Assembly: GCF_001697145.1 (NCBI RefSeq)
Contig: NZ_CP012719.1
Span: forward strand, 204,501-268,500
Source of the DNA: Streptococcus anginosus
Lineage (GTDB): Bacteria; Bacillota; Bacilli; Lactobacillales; Streptococcaceae
DNA length: 64,000 nucleotides
Direction: 5' to 3'
This document shows positions 47,555-56,217 of this stretch, one piece after another. The notes beneath the pieces were generated by a model. It was given only the letters and a program-made list of their open reading frames with translations. It was not told the origin of the DNA and did no database searches. Position numbers and translations under genes: made by a program. Position 1 is the first letter of the stretch; every line of letters starts with the position of its first letter.

Positions 47555-48322
47555 ATGATTGATGTTGAAGCCATTCTGAGCAAGATGAATCCCAATCAAA
47601 AGATCAATTACGACCGCGTGATGCAAAAAATGGTCAAAGTTTGGGAGGCGGACCAGAAGCGTCCTACGATTTTAATGCACACCTGCTGTGCACCTTGCTC
47701 CACTTATACGCTGGAGTATTTGACCAAGTATGCGGACGTGACGGTTTATTTTGCCAATTCAAATATTCATCCCAAAGCAGAATACCAGCGTCGTGCCTAT
47801 GTTGCCCAAAAATTTGTTCACGATTTTAATGAAAATACTGGTAATCATGTTCAATATTTAGAAGCCCCCTATGAGCCACAAGAATTTTTCCGAACAGTAC
47901 ACGGTTTGGAAGAAGAGCCGGAAGGTGGCGATCGTTGTAAAGTTTGCTATGATTATCGCTTGGATAAGACAGCGCAAGTAGCGGTTGATTTGGGATTTGA
48001 CTATTTTGGAAGCGCCTTGACAATCAGCCCTCATAAAAATTCGCAGACGATCAATAGCGTTGGAATTGAAGTGCAGAAAGTTTACGCAACGCAGTATCTT
48101 CCTAGTGATTTCAAGAAAAATCAAGGCTATAAGCGCTCGGTCGAAATGTGCGAGGAGTACGACATTTACCGCCAATGCTATTGTGGTTGTGTATTTGCAG
48201 CACAAGCGCAAGGAATTGACCTCATTCAGATTAAAAAAGATGCGACAGCTTTTTTGAAAGGGAAAGATTTAGAAAAAGATTATTCGCATATTAAATTTAC
48301 TGTCACGAATGGAGAATCCTAA
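47555..48322 (+). CDS. queH: Epoxyqueuosine reductase QueH
   Basis: A 255-residue DUF208/QueH enzyme that performs the last step of queuosine tRNA modification. The characteristic cysteine pairs are present: HTCCAPCSTY near residue 45, GDRCKVCYDYRL, and CYCGCVFA. It is the non-homologous replacement for cobalamin-dependent QueG. AAGGAGAAAACG precedes the ATG. No other queuosine gene is in the window. Confidence 0.92.
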   Translation: MIDVEAILSKMNPNQKINYDRVMQKMVKVWEADQKRPTILMHTCCAPCSTYTLEYLTKYADVTVYFANSNIHPKAEYQRRAYVAQKFVHDFNENTGNHVQYLEAPYEPQEFFRTVHGLEEEPEGGDRCKVCYDYRLDKTAQVAVDLGFDYFGSALTISPHKNSQTINSVGIEVQKVYATQYLPSDFKKNQGYKRSVEMCEEYDIYRQCYCGCVFAAQAQGIDLIQIKKDATAFLKGKDLEKDYSHIKFTVTNGES

Positions 48323-48376
48323 AAATAACGCTTGTATTGGAGCTAATTGTGCTTCTTTGTACAAGGTTATTTTTGT
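48321..48376 (+). terminator. Terminator after queH
   Basis: AAAAATAAC / GTTATTTTT with inner TTGTA / TACAA pairing; T-rich 3' side. Confidence 0.8.
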
Positions 48377-48400
48377 TTATACATTTAGAAGTTTTATATC

Positions 48401-48453
48401 TTGACGTCATCAATATATTGTGTTATCATTTTCTTTGGCACAATATATGGTGG
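48401..48453 (+). promoter_or_regulatory. Promoter of the deoxynucleoside kinase with two NrdR-like boxes
   Basis: TTGACG (48401-48406) and TATCAT (48424-48429) are 17 bp apart. The spacer holds CATCAATATATTGTGT (48408-48423); its reverse complement matches the NrdR box ACACWATATMTWGTGT at 13 of 16 positions. GCACAATATATGGTGG (48438-48453) matches at 13 of 16 in direct orientation. Box centres are 30 bp apart, near three helical turns, as in known tandem NrdR sites. Confidence 0.65.
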
Positions 48454-48508
48454 TTCGGCTGAGGCTGATAACCTGATATTGGATAGATTTGGGAGGTGCA
48501 GGAAGATA

Positions 48509-49147
48509 GTGATTATTTTAGCGGGCATGATTGGGGTAGGAAAGACGACCTACACTTATCGACTAGCCGAGGAACTAGGGACACAGCCTTTTTTTGAGCC
48601 TGTAGAAGAAAATCCTATTTTGGATAAGTATTATGAAGACCCTGATAAGTATGGTTTTGCTTTGCAGATTTATTTTCTAAATAAACGCTTTAAAATGATC
48701 AAAGCGGCTTATCATGACGATAATAATATTCTAGATCGTTCTATTTATGAAGACGCTTTGTTTACTTATATCAATACACTCAAGGGAAGTATCAGTGAGC
48801 AAGAGTATGATATCTACTTGGAACTTTTGGACAATATGATGGAAGAAATCGAAGGTCTGCCTAAGAAAGCGCCAGATTTGTTGATTTATTTAGATGGTAG
48901 TTTCGACCATATTATGAACAATATCAAAAAACGCGGTCGCAATTATGAGCAACCAAATGAAGAAAATGGACTAGCTGACTACTATCAACTGCTTTATAAG
49001 CATTATCAAAATTGGTATGAGGATTACAACTACAGTCCTAAAATGAGAATTGCAACGGATGATTTAGATATTGCAAATCCAAATGACTGGAATCACGTCT
49101 ACCAACAAATTCAAGAAAAAATGAGAACAATTGGGCTTGAGAAATAA
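48509..49147 (+). CDS. Deoxynucleoside kinase (dNK family)
   Basis: A 212-residue salvage kinase that phosphorylates deoxynucleosides (deoxyadenosine/deoxyguanosine/deoxycytidine type). P-loop LAGMIGVGKTTYT near the N-terminus; the EENPILDKYYEDP and ILDRSIYEDALF (DRS) motifs; the Arg-rich lid KKRGRNYEQ. The start is GTG 48509 behind AGGAAG; longer in-frame starts would read through the promoter and NrdR-like boxes. Regulation together with ribonucleotide reductase is suggested by those boxes. Confidence 0.85.
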   Translation: MIILAGMIGVGKTTYTYRLAEELGTQPFFEPVEENPILDKYYEDPDKYGFALQIYFLNKRFKMIKAAYHDDNNILDRSIYEDALFTYINTLKGSISEQEYDIYLELLDNMMEEIEGLPKKAPDLLIYLDGSFDHIMNNIKKRGRNYEQPNEENGLADYYQLLYKHYQNWYEDYNYSPKMRIATDDLDIANPNDWNHVYQQIQEKMRTIGLEK

Positions 49148-49212
49148 ATTCAATCAAGAAAGTCTCGAAATCACTTCGAGATTTTTGTATATATAAATAA
49201 AAAGGGAGATAG

Positions 49213-49872
49213 ATGATAACGGATAGACAAGCGAAAATTCTTCAAGAAGCAAGAGATTTTGTTTATGCTGAATTGAAAAACGAGATGAGTGGGCATGACT
49301 GGTGGCATATTGTGCGTGTCACAAACAATGCTGTAGAAATTGCTAAACAAGAACAAGCAGATGTTTTTATTTGTGAGCTAGCTGCCTTGCTGCATGATAT
49401 AGCTGACGGGAAATTAAATGAGAATGAAGGGGTGGGCTTGCAAAAGGTCAAGCAATGGCTACAGAATCATCAGGCTTCAGATGAGGAAACAGCTCATGTA
49501 CTGGAGATTATTGCAACGATGTCATTTAAAGGTGGACATCAGCAGAAAAATGTCAGCACTTTGGAGGGGAAAATTGTTCAAGACGCCGACCGTTTAGATG
49601 CGATTGGAGCAATTGGAATAGCGCGAGCTATGGCTTATTCTGGATATACGGGCAGACCCATTCATGACCCTGCCTTGCGACCACGAGAAGATATGACGGT
49701 AGAAGAATATCGAAGTAATCAAGGAACAGCAATTCTACATTTTTATGAAAAGTTGTTGAAGTTAAAAGATTTGATGAATACAGACTATGCTAAGCAATTA
49801 GCAATAGGTCGTCATCACTTTTTGGAAGAATACTTAGAGCAATTCTACGCAGAATGGGATGCGAAAAAGTGA
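49213..49872 (+). CDS. HD-domain phosphohydrolase
   Basis: A 219-residue HD superfamily protein. Metal ligands: H in SGHDWWHIVRV, the HD pair in LAALLHDIADG, and D in VQDADRLDAIGAIGIARA. It is close to YedJ/PF01966-type nucleotide or phosphate hydrolases whose substrates are mostly unknown. AAAAAGGGAGATAG precedes the ATG. It follows the kinase gene by 65 bp with no strong terminator between, so both may be cotranscribed. Confidence 0.82.
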   Translation: MITDRQAKILQEARDFVYAELKNEMSGHDWWHIVRVTNNAVEIAKQEQADVFICELAALLHDIADGKLNENEGVGLQKVKQWLQNHQASDEETAHVLEIIATMSFKGGHQQKNVSTLEGKIVQDADRLDAIGAIGIARAMAYSGYTGRPIHDPALRPREDMTVEEYRSNQGTAILHFYEKLLKLKDLMNTDYAKQLAIGRHHFLEEYLEQFYAEWDAKK

Positions 49873-49886
49873 TAATTAAAGAGACG

Positions 49887-49919
49887 AAAAAGCTGAGAAT
49901 ATGATTTCCCAGCTTTTTT
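49887..49919. terminator. Bidirectional terminator between the HD gene and the DUF308 gene
   Basis: AAAAAGCTG / CAGCTTTTTT stem with A and T runs on either side, between convergent genes. Confidence 0.82.
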
Positions 49920-49944
49920 GAATGCGATAGAAATAGCAACTAGA

Positions 49945-50460
49945 TTATTTACGAAAGGCATCAATAATGTAGGTGAAGCCAGCAACTAAAAATGCAAAGG
50001 CAACGACATAAACGACAAAGACACTTGTAGCTACTGGATTGAACAGAATCACTAGACCTAGTAAAAATGCAAGCAATGCTATCCACATGATATGGCTACC
50101 AATAATAGGGAAAATCAATCCCAGACGATTACCTTTAAAGAAAGCTATAATGGCTTCTACAATTAACCAAATTCCTAAAACAGTTGGAATGACAACTGGC
50201 AGGGTCACAAAGCCATAGGCAACGAGGTAAAGAGCTAAGAGAAGATTAACAATCCCTTGGAAAAGATAAACTGGTGAGCGAAGCTCTTTTGGTACAGAGA
50301 AATAGCCTAAAATAGCTGCTATAGAAGCAACCAGTAAACCAAATGCAATCCACCAGCTGTAAGCAACAAGATTAGCTACTGGGTTTGTAAATAGGAAAAG
50401 TGCTAAAAGGACAAAAACAACTCCTGCAAGGAATAGCAGTAAACGATTAGAAAATTTCAT
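49945..50460 (-). CDS. DUF308 (HdeD-like) membrane protein
   Basis: A 171-residue protein with six hydrophobic helices in three paired repeats (LLLFLAGVVFVLLALFLFTNP; PVYLFQGIVNLLLALYLVAYG; IALLAFLLGLVILFNP). HdeD in E. coli is linked to acid resistance; the role here is unknown. The start is ATG 50460 with GGGAGG 7-8 nt upstream. It is transcribed towards the HD gene. Confidence 0.8.
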   Translation of the reverse strand: MKFSNRLLLFLAGVVFVLLALFLFTNPVANLVAYSWWIAFGLLVASIAAILGYFSVPKELRSPVYLFQGIVNLLLALYLVAYGFVTLPVVIPTVLGIWLIVEAIIAFFKGNRLGLIFPIIGSHIMWIALLAFLLGLVILFNPVATSVFVVYVVAFAFLVAGFTYIIDAFRK

Positions 50461-50644
50461 TTCAATACCTCCCTGTATAGTATAGTTTGAGGATGAAAGC
50501 GTTTTAACTTTTTTGATGGGAGATGTCAAGAAAGGAAATAGATAGTTTGAGAATTTTAGTATGGCTTTTTGTGGAACAAAAAAGGCTGTTTTATTATTTT
50601 TTGTAACTATAACAAGGTTAGAAGATTATAAGTGAGAACAACAA

Positions 50645-50668
50645 AAAAGCCTATCATATAGGCTTTCT
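50645..50668 (-). terminator. Terminator on the minus strand, probably of the 6S/tRNA-Lys transcript
   Basis: AAAGCCTAT-CAT-ATAGGCTTT stem. Read on the minus strand it ends in a run of six Ts. Removing the adjacent IS would place it about 10 bp beyond the tRNA-Lys 3' end. Confidence 0.65.
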
Positions 50669-50679
50669 ACTTAAATTTT

Positions 50680-52091
50680 GGCTCTATAATTTCTGTAGTG
50701 GGTAACACCACCGCAGAGATTATGGAGCTATTTTTGTGTATACAAAAAGTCCCATATGACCTATAATGAAAAGCGACCAAACTCACATTAGAAAGACTCA
50801 TATGGAACAACTCGATTTTATCACAAAACTTCTTGGAATTGAAGACCAAAATATCAAAATAGACAATCTTTTTGATGCCGGTACTCACAAAGAAATCCTG
50901 GCCCACCTTGACTATGATGCCCCTCCATGCCCTGCCTGCAAGGGACAGATGACCAAATACGACTTCCAGAAACCTTCTAAAATCCCTTATCTGGAGACAG
51001 CAGGATACAAAACCCTTATCCGACTCAAAAAGCGGCGCTTTCGCTGTAAAAACTGTGGAAAAATGGCCGTCGCTGAAACCTCCCTCGTCCAGAAAAATCA
51101 CCAGATTGCCGCTGCAGTCAAACAAAAAATCGCTCAATTATTGGTTGAGAAGCAAGCCATGACTGATATTGCCCACAGGCTCTCGTTCTCGACCTCAACC
51201 GTCATTCGCAAGCTCAAGGAATTCAAATTTGAAACCAACTGGCAGAGACTGCCAGAAATCATGAGCTGGGATGAGTATGGCTTCAAGAAAGGGAAGATGA
51301 GCTTTATCGCTCAGGATTTTAATACCAATGAGGTCCTAGCCATCCTGGACGGCAGAACCCAAGCGGTCATTCGAAATCATTTTCTACGCTATCCTAGACA
51401 GGTTCGTATGAGGGTCAAAGTGATGACCATGGACATGTTCAGTCCTTACTATCAGCTGGCCAAGCAGCTTTTCCCGCATGCCCAAATCGTTCTGGATCGT
51501 TTCCACATTATCCAGCACCTCAGCCGAGCTATGAACCGTGTCCGCATCCAAATCATGAACCAATTCGACCGAAAATCTCAGGAATACCGAGCCCTCAAAC
51601 GCTATTGGAAACTCCTCCAGCAGGACAGCCGCAAGCTTAGCCATAAGCGTTTTTACAGACCAGCTTTTCGGGCGCATTTAACCAATCAAGAGATTCTCCA
51701 TCAGCTGCTCAGCTATTCGGACCAACTTCGACAGCACTATGAGCTTTACCAGCTCCTGCTCTTTCACTTTCAGGAAAAGCAAGCTGATTATTTCTTTGAC
51801 CTAATTGAGGAGGTTATTTCTGATGTTCACCCGATTTTTCAGACAGTTTTTCGAACTTTTCTGAAGGACAGAGACAAGATTCTCAATGCCTTGGAACTGC
51901 CCTACTCCAACGCCAAGCTGGAAGCAACTAACAATCTCATCAAGGTCATTAAGCGAAACGCTTTTGGATTCAGGAACTTTGACAACTTTAAGAAACGCAT
52001 TCTCATCGCTTTGAACATCAAAAGAGAGAGAACGAATCTCGTCCTCTCTAAAGCTTAGCTGACATCAACCCACTACAGTTGACAAAGAGCC
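50680..52091 (+). mobile_element. ISL3-family insertion sequence, apparently intact
   Basis: A 1412-bp element. Left end GGCTCTATAATTTCTGTAGT... and right end (reverse) GGCTCTTTGTCAACTGTAGT... form terminal inverted repeats of about 24 bp with GGCTCT tips and a shared CTGTAGTGGGT. AAATTTT flanks both ends directly (50673-50679 and 52092-52098), a target duplication of 7 bp (8 bp is usual for ISL3). One full transposase gene lies inside. Confidence 0.85.
50802..52058 (+). CDS. ISL3-family transposase
   Basis: A 418-residue transposase. The N-terminal zinc finger is CPACKG...CKNCGK (about 45-90), followed by an HTH (MTDIAHRLSFSTSTVIRKL). The DDE catalytic core includes SWDEYGFKKGKMSF, VMTMDMFSPYYQLAKQLFP, IVLDRFHIIQHL and, at the C-terminus, SNAKLEATNNLIKVIKRNAFGFRNF carrying the catalytic Glu. 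The start is ATG 50802. Codon use is more GC-rich than neighbouring genes, in line with a mobile origin. No frameshift is seen. Confidence 0.93.
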   Translation: MEQLDFITKLLGIEDQNIKIDNLFDAGTHKEILAHLDYDAPPCPACKGQMTKYDFQKPSKIPYLETAGYKTLIRLKKRRFRCKNCGKMAVAETSLVQKNHQIAAAVKQKIAQLLVEKQAMTDIAHRLSFSTSTVIRKLKEFKFETNWQRLPEIMSWDEYGFKKGKMSFIAQDFNTNEVLAILDGRTQAVIRNHFLRYPRQVRMRVKVMTMDMFSPYYQLAKQLFPHAQIVLDRFHIIQHLSRAMNRVRIQIMNQFDRKSQEYRALKRYWKLLQQDSRKLSHKRFYRPAFRAHLTNQEILHQLLSYSDQLRQHYELYQLLLFHFQEKQADYFFDLIEEVISDVHPIFQTVFRTFLKDRDKILNALELPYSNAKLEATNNLIKVIKRNAFGFRNFDNFKKRILIALNIKRERTNLVLSKA

Positions 52092-52102
52092 AAATTTTAT
52101 TA

Positions 52103-52175
52103 TGCCCCCTACAGGGCTCGAACCTGTGACCCATGGATTAAGAGTCCACTGCTCTACCAACTGAGCTAAGGAGGC
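52103..52175 (-). tRNA. tRNA-Lys (anticodon CUU)
   Basis: On the minus strand a 73-nt cloverleaf: acceptor GCCTCCT / AGGGGGC, D-loop AGCTCAGTTGGTAGAGC, anticodon loop CTCTTAA (anticodon CTT), T-arm ACAGGTTCGAGCCCTGT, discriminator A. CCA is not encoded. It starts 5 bp after the end of the 6S RNA on the same strand; the IS copy begins 11 bp beyond its 3' end. Confidence 0.93.
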
Positions 52176-52180
52176 AACAG

Positions 52181-52372
52181 AAAAAGCTGTATTGGTGCCG
52201 GACCTTCACGATTTGTATTGAACCCGCGCAATTAAGCAGGTGGGCAACTCGCTCTAACTGAAGCTGCTTCCGCGTGAAACGGCCTGCAAGCTGTTAGAAG
52301 TCTTTTGTTTCCCTAATAATACAAAAAATAGTCGGTCAACACTTAAGTGTGAAGTCGTACACCACAGCGTTT
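52181..52372 (-). ncRNA. ssrS: 6S RNA (ssrS)
   Basis: About 190 nt on the minus strand that folds as a long rod. Closing helices GCTGT-GGTG / CACC-ACAGC and GACTTCAC / GTGAA(G)GTC join the ends. TTGTATT / AATACAA and TCTAAC / GTTAGA continue the rod, leaving open regions. It ends in CTTTTTC. A promoter lies just upstream. Its place next to rarA is shared with 6S genes of other Firmicutes. 6S RNA binds sigma-A RNA polymerase. Exact ends are estimated. Confidence 0.75.
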
Positions 52373-52380
52373 CTATAATT

Positions 52381-52408
52381 ATGATACCACAATTTTTGAA
52401 AAATTCAA
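52381..52408 (-). promoter_or_regulatory. Promoter of 6S RNA
   Basis: On the minus strand TTGAAT (52408-52403) and TATCAT (52386-52381) are 16 bp apart, about 10 bp before the estimated 5' end. Confidence 0.65.
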
Positions 52409-52447
52409 GAGAAAAAATTGATTTTTTGCAAACGATACCATGATTTT

Positions 52448-53719
52448 TTAGTGGTTTTTGAGTTGTTCAATCTTATTTTTAGTCATGCCAAGGGCTCGTT
52501 CGTACTTCCCATTTTCGTTCGGAGTGAAATAATCGGCATTTTTAATTTTTTCAGGAAGGTAGTCTTGCTGCACCCAATTACCAGGATAGTTATGTGGATA
52601 TTTGTAATCTTGCGCATTTCCCAGCTCCTTACTGCCAGCGTAGTGACCATCTCGTAGATGGCGAGGGATAGCGAGATTTCCGTTCTGGCGCAAGTCAGAG
52701 AGCGCCTTGTCCATGGCTACGTAGGCCGAGTTGGACTTAGGAGAGAGCGCTAGGTCAATGACAATGTTGGCAATGAGGATGCGAGCTTCTGGGAATCCAA
52801 TTTTTTGAGCGGCTTCAAGTGCAGTCACCGTATGAATCTGAGCATCGGGGTTTGCCAGACCAATGTCCTCATAAGCGATGACCGTCAGACGTCGTGCAAG
52901 ACTGGGAAGGTCTCCAGCTTCAATCAAGCGAGCTGCATAATGGAGACTGGCATTGACATCAGACCCGCGAATAGACTTCTGTAAGGCGGACAGAACGTCA
53001 TAGTGCCCGTCTCCGTCTTTGTCCATAGTAATGTAGCTCTTTTGCAGGCTGTTTTCCATAATATCCAGAGTGATATGGCGAACCCCTTCAGTATCCTCTT
53101 TGGTAGAGAGAACTGCTAAATCTAGAGAATTAAAGGCTGAGCGCAGGTCACCGTTGGTGGAAGTGGTAATGAAATCCAGAGCGTCATCATCTAGCTGGAC
53201 AGGAAAATCAAAACCTCGTTCGGTGTCCGTCAGGGCTGTTTGAATGGCTTGTTTAATATCATCATTTGTCAGAGGTTCCAGCTCGAAAATCTGTACCCGG
53301 CTGCGAATAGCGGGAGTGACGGAGAAAAAAGGATTTTCTGTCGTGGCACCAATCATGATGATTAGACCGTTTTCCAAGAGCGGTAGGAGGAAGTCTTGTT
53401 TGGTCTTATCCAAGCGGTGAATCTCATCTAACAGTAGCATTAAACCACCAGAGAATTTGGCTTCTTCTGCAATCTCTTGCAGGCGCTTTTTACTATCGAC
53501 GGTAGCATTAAAGGTCCGAAAAGCAAATTTGGTAGTTCCTGCAATAGCCGAGGCAATTGAAGTCTTGCCAATCCCTGGTGGACCGTAGAGAATCATGGAA
53601 GACAGGCGATTGGCTTCCACCATGCGACGAATGATTTTTCCTTCGCCAACCAGATGTTTCTGACCGATGACCTGATTGATATTTTTAGGCCGCATGCGAA
53701 TCGCTAAATTGTCTGGCAT
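52448..53719 (-). CDS. rarA: Replication-associated recombination protein A (RarA/MgsA)
   Basis: A 423-residue clamp-loader-like AAA+ ATPase acting at stalled forks. Walker A GPPGIGKTSIA, Walker B LMLLLDEIHRLDK, sensor 1 MIGATTENPFFS, and the C-terminal tetramerisation domain (RARA signature IPRHLRDGHYAGSKELGNAQDYKYPHN split here into IPRHLRDGHY and DYKYPHN). GGAGG precedes the ATG on the minus strand. It runs towards the 6S RNA on the same strand. Confidence 0.95.
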   Translation of the reverse strand: MPDNLAIRMRPKNINQVIGQKHLVGEGKIIRRMVEANRLSSMILYGPPGIGKTSIASAIAGTTKFAFRTFNATVDSKKRLQEIAEEAKFSGGLMLLLDEIHRLDKTKQDFLLPLLENGLIIMIGATTENPFFSVTPAIRSRVQIFELEPLTNDDIKQAIQTALTDTERGFDFPVQLDDDALDFITTSTNGDLRSAFNSLDLAVLSTKEDTEGVRHITLDIMENSLQKSYITMDKDGDGHYDVLSALQKSIRGSDVNASLHYAARLIEAGDLPSLARRLTVIAYEDIGLANPDAQIHTVTALEAAQKIGFPEARILIANIVIDLALSPKSNSAYVAMDKALSDLRQNGNLAIPRHLRDGHYAGSKELGNAQDYKYPHNYPGNWVQQDYLPEKIKNADYFTPNENGKYERALGMTKNKIEQLKNH

Positions 53720-53820
53720 ACGTTTTCCTCCTTACTGGTATTCTTTTCAACTGTTCTAATTTATGTTACTATAGTTGTATCTATTTTAACACATTTTAAA
53801 GGATTGGAGAGAGGCTGGCT

Positions 53821-54291
53821 ATGGTTAAATATGGATTTTTGGATATATTAGATAAAGAAATGGAGAAAAGCTTTCCATTTGACTATGAAATCAATTGGGA
53901 CAAGAAAAACCATGCAGTAGAGCTGTCATTTCTCTTAGAAGTGCAAAATGCAAATAGCATAGAACTTTTAGATATAGATGGGGAAAGTAGTGCAGAAGAT
54001 GTTTTCTTTGAAGAAAGCGTTCTCTTTTATAACCCTGCTAAGTCTCACTTTGAAATAGAGGATTATCTAACAGTTGTCCCTTATGAGCCAAAGAAAGGTT
54101 TGTCTCGTGAATTCCTGACCTACTTTGTGGACTTTTTGAAGCAGACGGCCGAAGAAGGGTTAGATGCTCTCATGGACTTTCTAGCAGATCCAGTGGCAGA
54201 AGAATTTGAAATTGTCTGGAATAATGAAGCTTTTGAAAAAGGCAGAGCAAGGCTGACGGAGACGGAATTTTATCCATATCCGAGATACTGA
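53821..54291 (+). CDS. DUF3013 family protein
   Basis: A 156-residue acidic soluble protein that starts MVKYGFLDILDKEMEKSF and has FDYEINWDKKNHAVELSF. It matches the DUF3013 family found in streptococci and lactococci, of unknown function. GGAGAGAGGCTGGCT precedes the ATG. Divergent from rarA; a 49-bp gap separates it from the Nudix gene. Confidence 0.7.
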   Translation: MVKYGFLDILDKEMEKSFPFDYEINWDKKNHAVELSFLLEVQNANSIELLDIDGESSAEDVFFEESVLFYNPAKSHFEIEDYLTVVPYEPKKGLSREFLTYFVDFLKQTAEEGLDALMDFLADPVAEEFEIVWNNEAFEKGRARLTETEFYPYPRY

Positions 54292-54340
54292 AATACAAGC
54301 GTGTCTAAGAAGAACACTGATTTTACGGAGGTAGGGAAGA

Positions 54341-54784
54341 ATGAGTGATATGACTGTTTTGTATCAAACGTTTGATTTTTCAGGTTGTAAAATTGCTTTG
54401 CTGCATGGCGATACAATTTTAACCATTTTAAGAGACGATATTCCCACTATTCCTTATCCCAATATGTGGGATTTTCCTGGCGGTGGGAGAGAAAAGGGTG
54501 AAACGCCTTTTGAGTGTATCAAGCGAGAAGTTTTTGAGGAATTAGGCATTGAACTCAAAAAGGAATCCATTACATGGGTCAAATGTTATCAGGGATTTGT
54601 TCATCCTGAGAAAGTTTCTGTTTTCATGGTGGCTTCTATCTGTCAAGAACTGATAGATCAGATTGTCTTTGGTGACGAAGGACAGGGCTACAAATTAGTA
54701 AATATAGAAGAATTATTAGCGGATGAAAACGTCATCTCACAGTTGAAAAGTAGATTGGGAGATTATTTGGAGGAAGAGGTATGA
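54341..54784 (+). CDS. Nudix hydrolase
   Basis: A 147-residue Nudix protein with the full signature GX5EX7REUXEEXGU: GGGREKGETPFECIKREVFE then ELGIEL. The family removes phosphate-linked groups from nucleotides or related compounds; the substrate is unknown. GGAGGTAGGGAAGA precedes the ATG. The stop overlaps the GNAT start by 4 bp. Confidence 0.88.
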   Translation: MSDMTVLYQTFDFSGCKIALLHGDTILTILRDDIPTIPYPNMWDFPGGGREKGETPFECIKREVFEELGIELKKESITWVKCYQGFVHPEKVSVFMVASICQELIDQIVFGDEGQGYKLVNIEELLADENVISQLKSRLGDYLEEEV

Positions 54785-55260
54785 TTCATATAGAACAAGC
54801 AGAAGCTACAGATTTAGAAACCATTATCAATATTCAACGTGCTAGTTTTAAAGCTGTCTACGAAAAATATCATGACCAGTATGACCCGTATCTGGAAGAT
54901 AGGGAGCGGATTAAGTGGAAGTTGGTGGAACGTCCTAATAGTTTTTACTATTTTGTCAAAGACGAAGAGGAAATTGTTGGCTTTCTTCGCTTGCAGACCA
55001 ACGATGCGCGAACAGAAGGTTGGCTTGGGACAGCTGCGATTTTACCTCAGTATCAGCGAAAAGGTTATGGTTATGAAGGGATTCACCTGCTTGAGAAAAC
55101 ATTTTCGACGATTACTCAGTGGGATTTATGTACGGTTTTCCAAGATGAGCCTATGGTCAAATTTTATGAAAAATGCGGCTATCATCAAACGCATACTGAA
55201 CCAGAGCAAGAGGGCATGGATATGGTTTATATGACGAAGAGTATTAAAAGAAAGGAATGA
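54781..55260 (+). CDS. GNAT-family N-acetyltransferase
   Basis: A 159-residue acetyltransferase. The acetyl-CoA loop is AAILPQYQRKGYGYEGIHLLEK (Q/RxxGxG/A). The ending FYEKCGYHQT is typical. The substrate is unknown. GGAGGAAGAGGT before the ATG lies in the end of the Nudix gene, so translation is coupled. prmA follows 3 bp after the stop. Confidence 0.87.
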   Translation: MIHIEQAEATDLETIINIQRASFKAVYEKYHDQYDPYLEDRERIKWKLVERPNSFYYFVKDEEEIVGFLRLQTNDARTEGWLGTAAILPQYQRKGYGYEGIHLLEKTFSTITQWDLCTVFQDEPMVKFYEKCGYHQTHTEPEQEGMDMVYMTKSIKRKE

Positions 55261-55263
55261 CAT

Positions 55264-56217
55264 ATGAACACTTGGCAAGAACTAACCATTACGGTCAGCC
55301 GTGAGGCGGAAGAAGCAGTCAGCAATATTCTGATTGATTTAGGCAGTCAAGGTGTGGCGATTGATGACAGTGCGGATTATCTGGGGGAAGCTGGTCCTTT
55401 TGGGGAGGTGTTGCCTCAGGTAGAGCAGCTGAATACGGTTGGCATTACGGCTTATTATCCAGAAACAGAGAATCTTGAAATGATTCGTCAGGAAGTGAAA
55501 GAGCGGTTGGCTCAGCTGAGGGATTTTGGTTTGGAGATTGGAAAAACTCAGCTAACCACTCAGCAGCTGGCGGAGGAAGATTGGGCGGACAATTGGAAAA
55601 AATATTTTGAACCGGCTCGAATCACCCATGACTTGACCATCGTGCCGTCCTGGACGGACTACGAGGTGACCACTGGTGAGAAGATTATCAAGCTGGATCC
55701 TGGCATGGCCTTTGGTACGGGCACTCATCCGACCACCAAGATGAGTCTCTTTGCTTTGGAGCAGGTCTTGCGGAGCGGAGAAATCGTGCTGGACGTAGGC
55801 ACTGGCTCTGGCGTTCTCTCTATTGCTAGCTCTCTCTTGGGTGCCAAGGAGATTTTCGCCTATGACTTAGACGATGTGGCTGTCCGTGTTGCTCAGGAAA
55901 ATATTGCGCTGAATGCTGGGACTGAAAATATTCACGTGGCAGCTGGCGACCTTCTCAAGGACGTTGCTATCGAGGCTGATGTCATTGTAGCCAATATTCT
56001 GGCAGATATTCTGGTAAATCTGACGGATGATGCTTACCGTTTGCTTAAGGATGAGGGCTACCTGATTATGAGCGGGATTATCTCTGAGAAATGGAATCTG
56101 GTACGGGAGTCAGCAGAAGCTGCTGGATTTTTCCTTGAAACCCACATGATTCAGGGCGAGTGGAATGCCTGTGTTTTTAAGAAAACCAAGGAGATTTCAG
56201 GAGTGATAGGAGGTTAG
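55264..56217 (+). CDS. prmA: Ribosomal protein L11 methyltransferase
   Basis: A 317-residue SAM methyltransferase that trimethylates ribosomal protein L11. Substrate-binding N-terminal domain at 1 to about 90; linker; catalytic domain with [14 protein letters not shown], motif [14 protein letters not shown] and [25 protein letters not shown] precedes the ATG. The stop abuts the rsmE start, a common pair. Confidence 0.94.
   Translation: MNTWQELTITVSREAEEAVSNILIDLGSQGVAIDDSADYLGEAGPFGEVLPQVEQLNTVGITAYYPETENLEMIRQEVKERLAQLRDFGLEIGKTQLTTQQLAEEDWADNWKKYFEPARITHDLTIVPSWTDYEVTTGEKIIKLDPGMAFGTGTHPTTKMSLFALEQVLRSGEIVLDVGTGSGVLSIASSLLGAKEIFAYDLDDVAVRVAQENIALNAGTENIHVAAGDLLKDVAIEADVIVANILADILVNLTDDAYRLLKDEGYLIMSGIISEKWNLVRESAEAAGFFLETHMIQGEWNACVFKKTKEISGVIGG

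Noticed and set aside
50680..52091. ISL3 target duplication of exactly 8 bp
   Set aside because: The adjacent identical bases are AAATTTT (7 bp); the eighth position differs, so 8 bp cannot be claimed.
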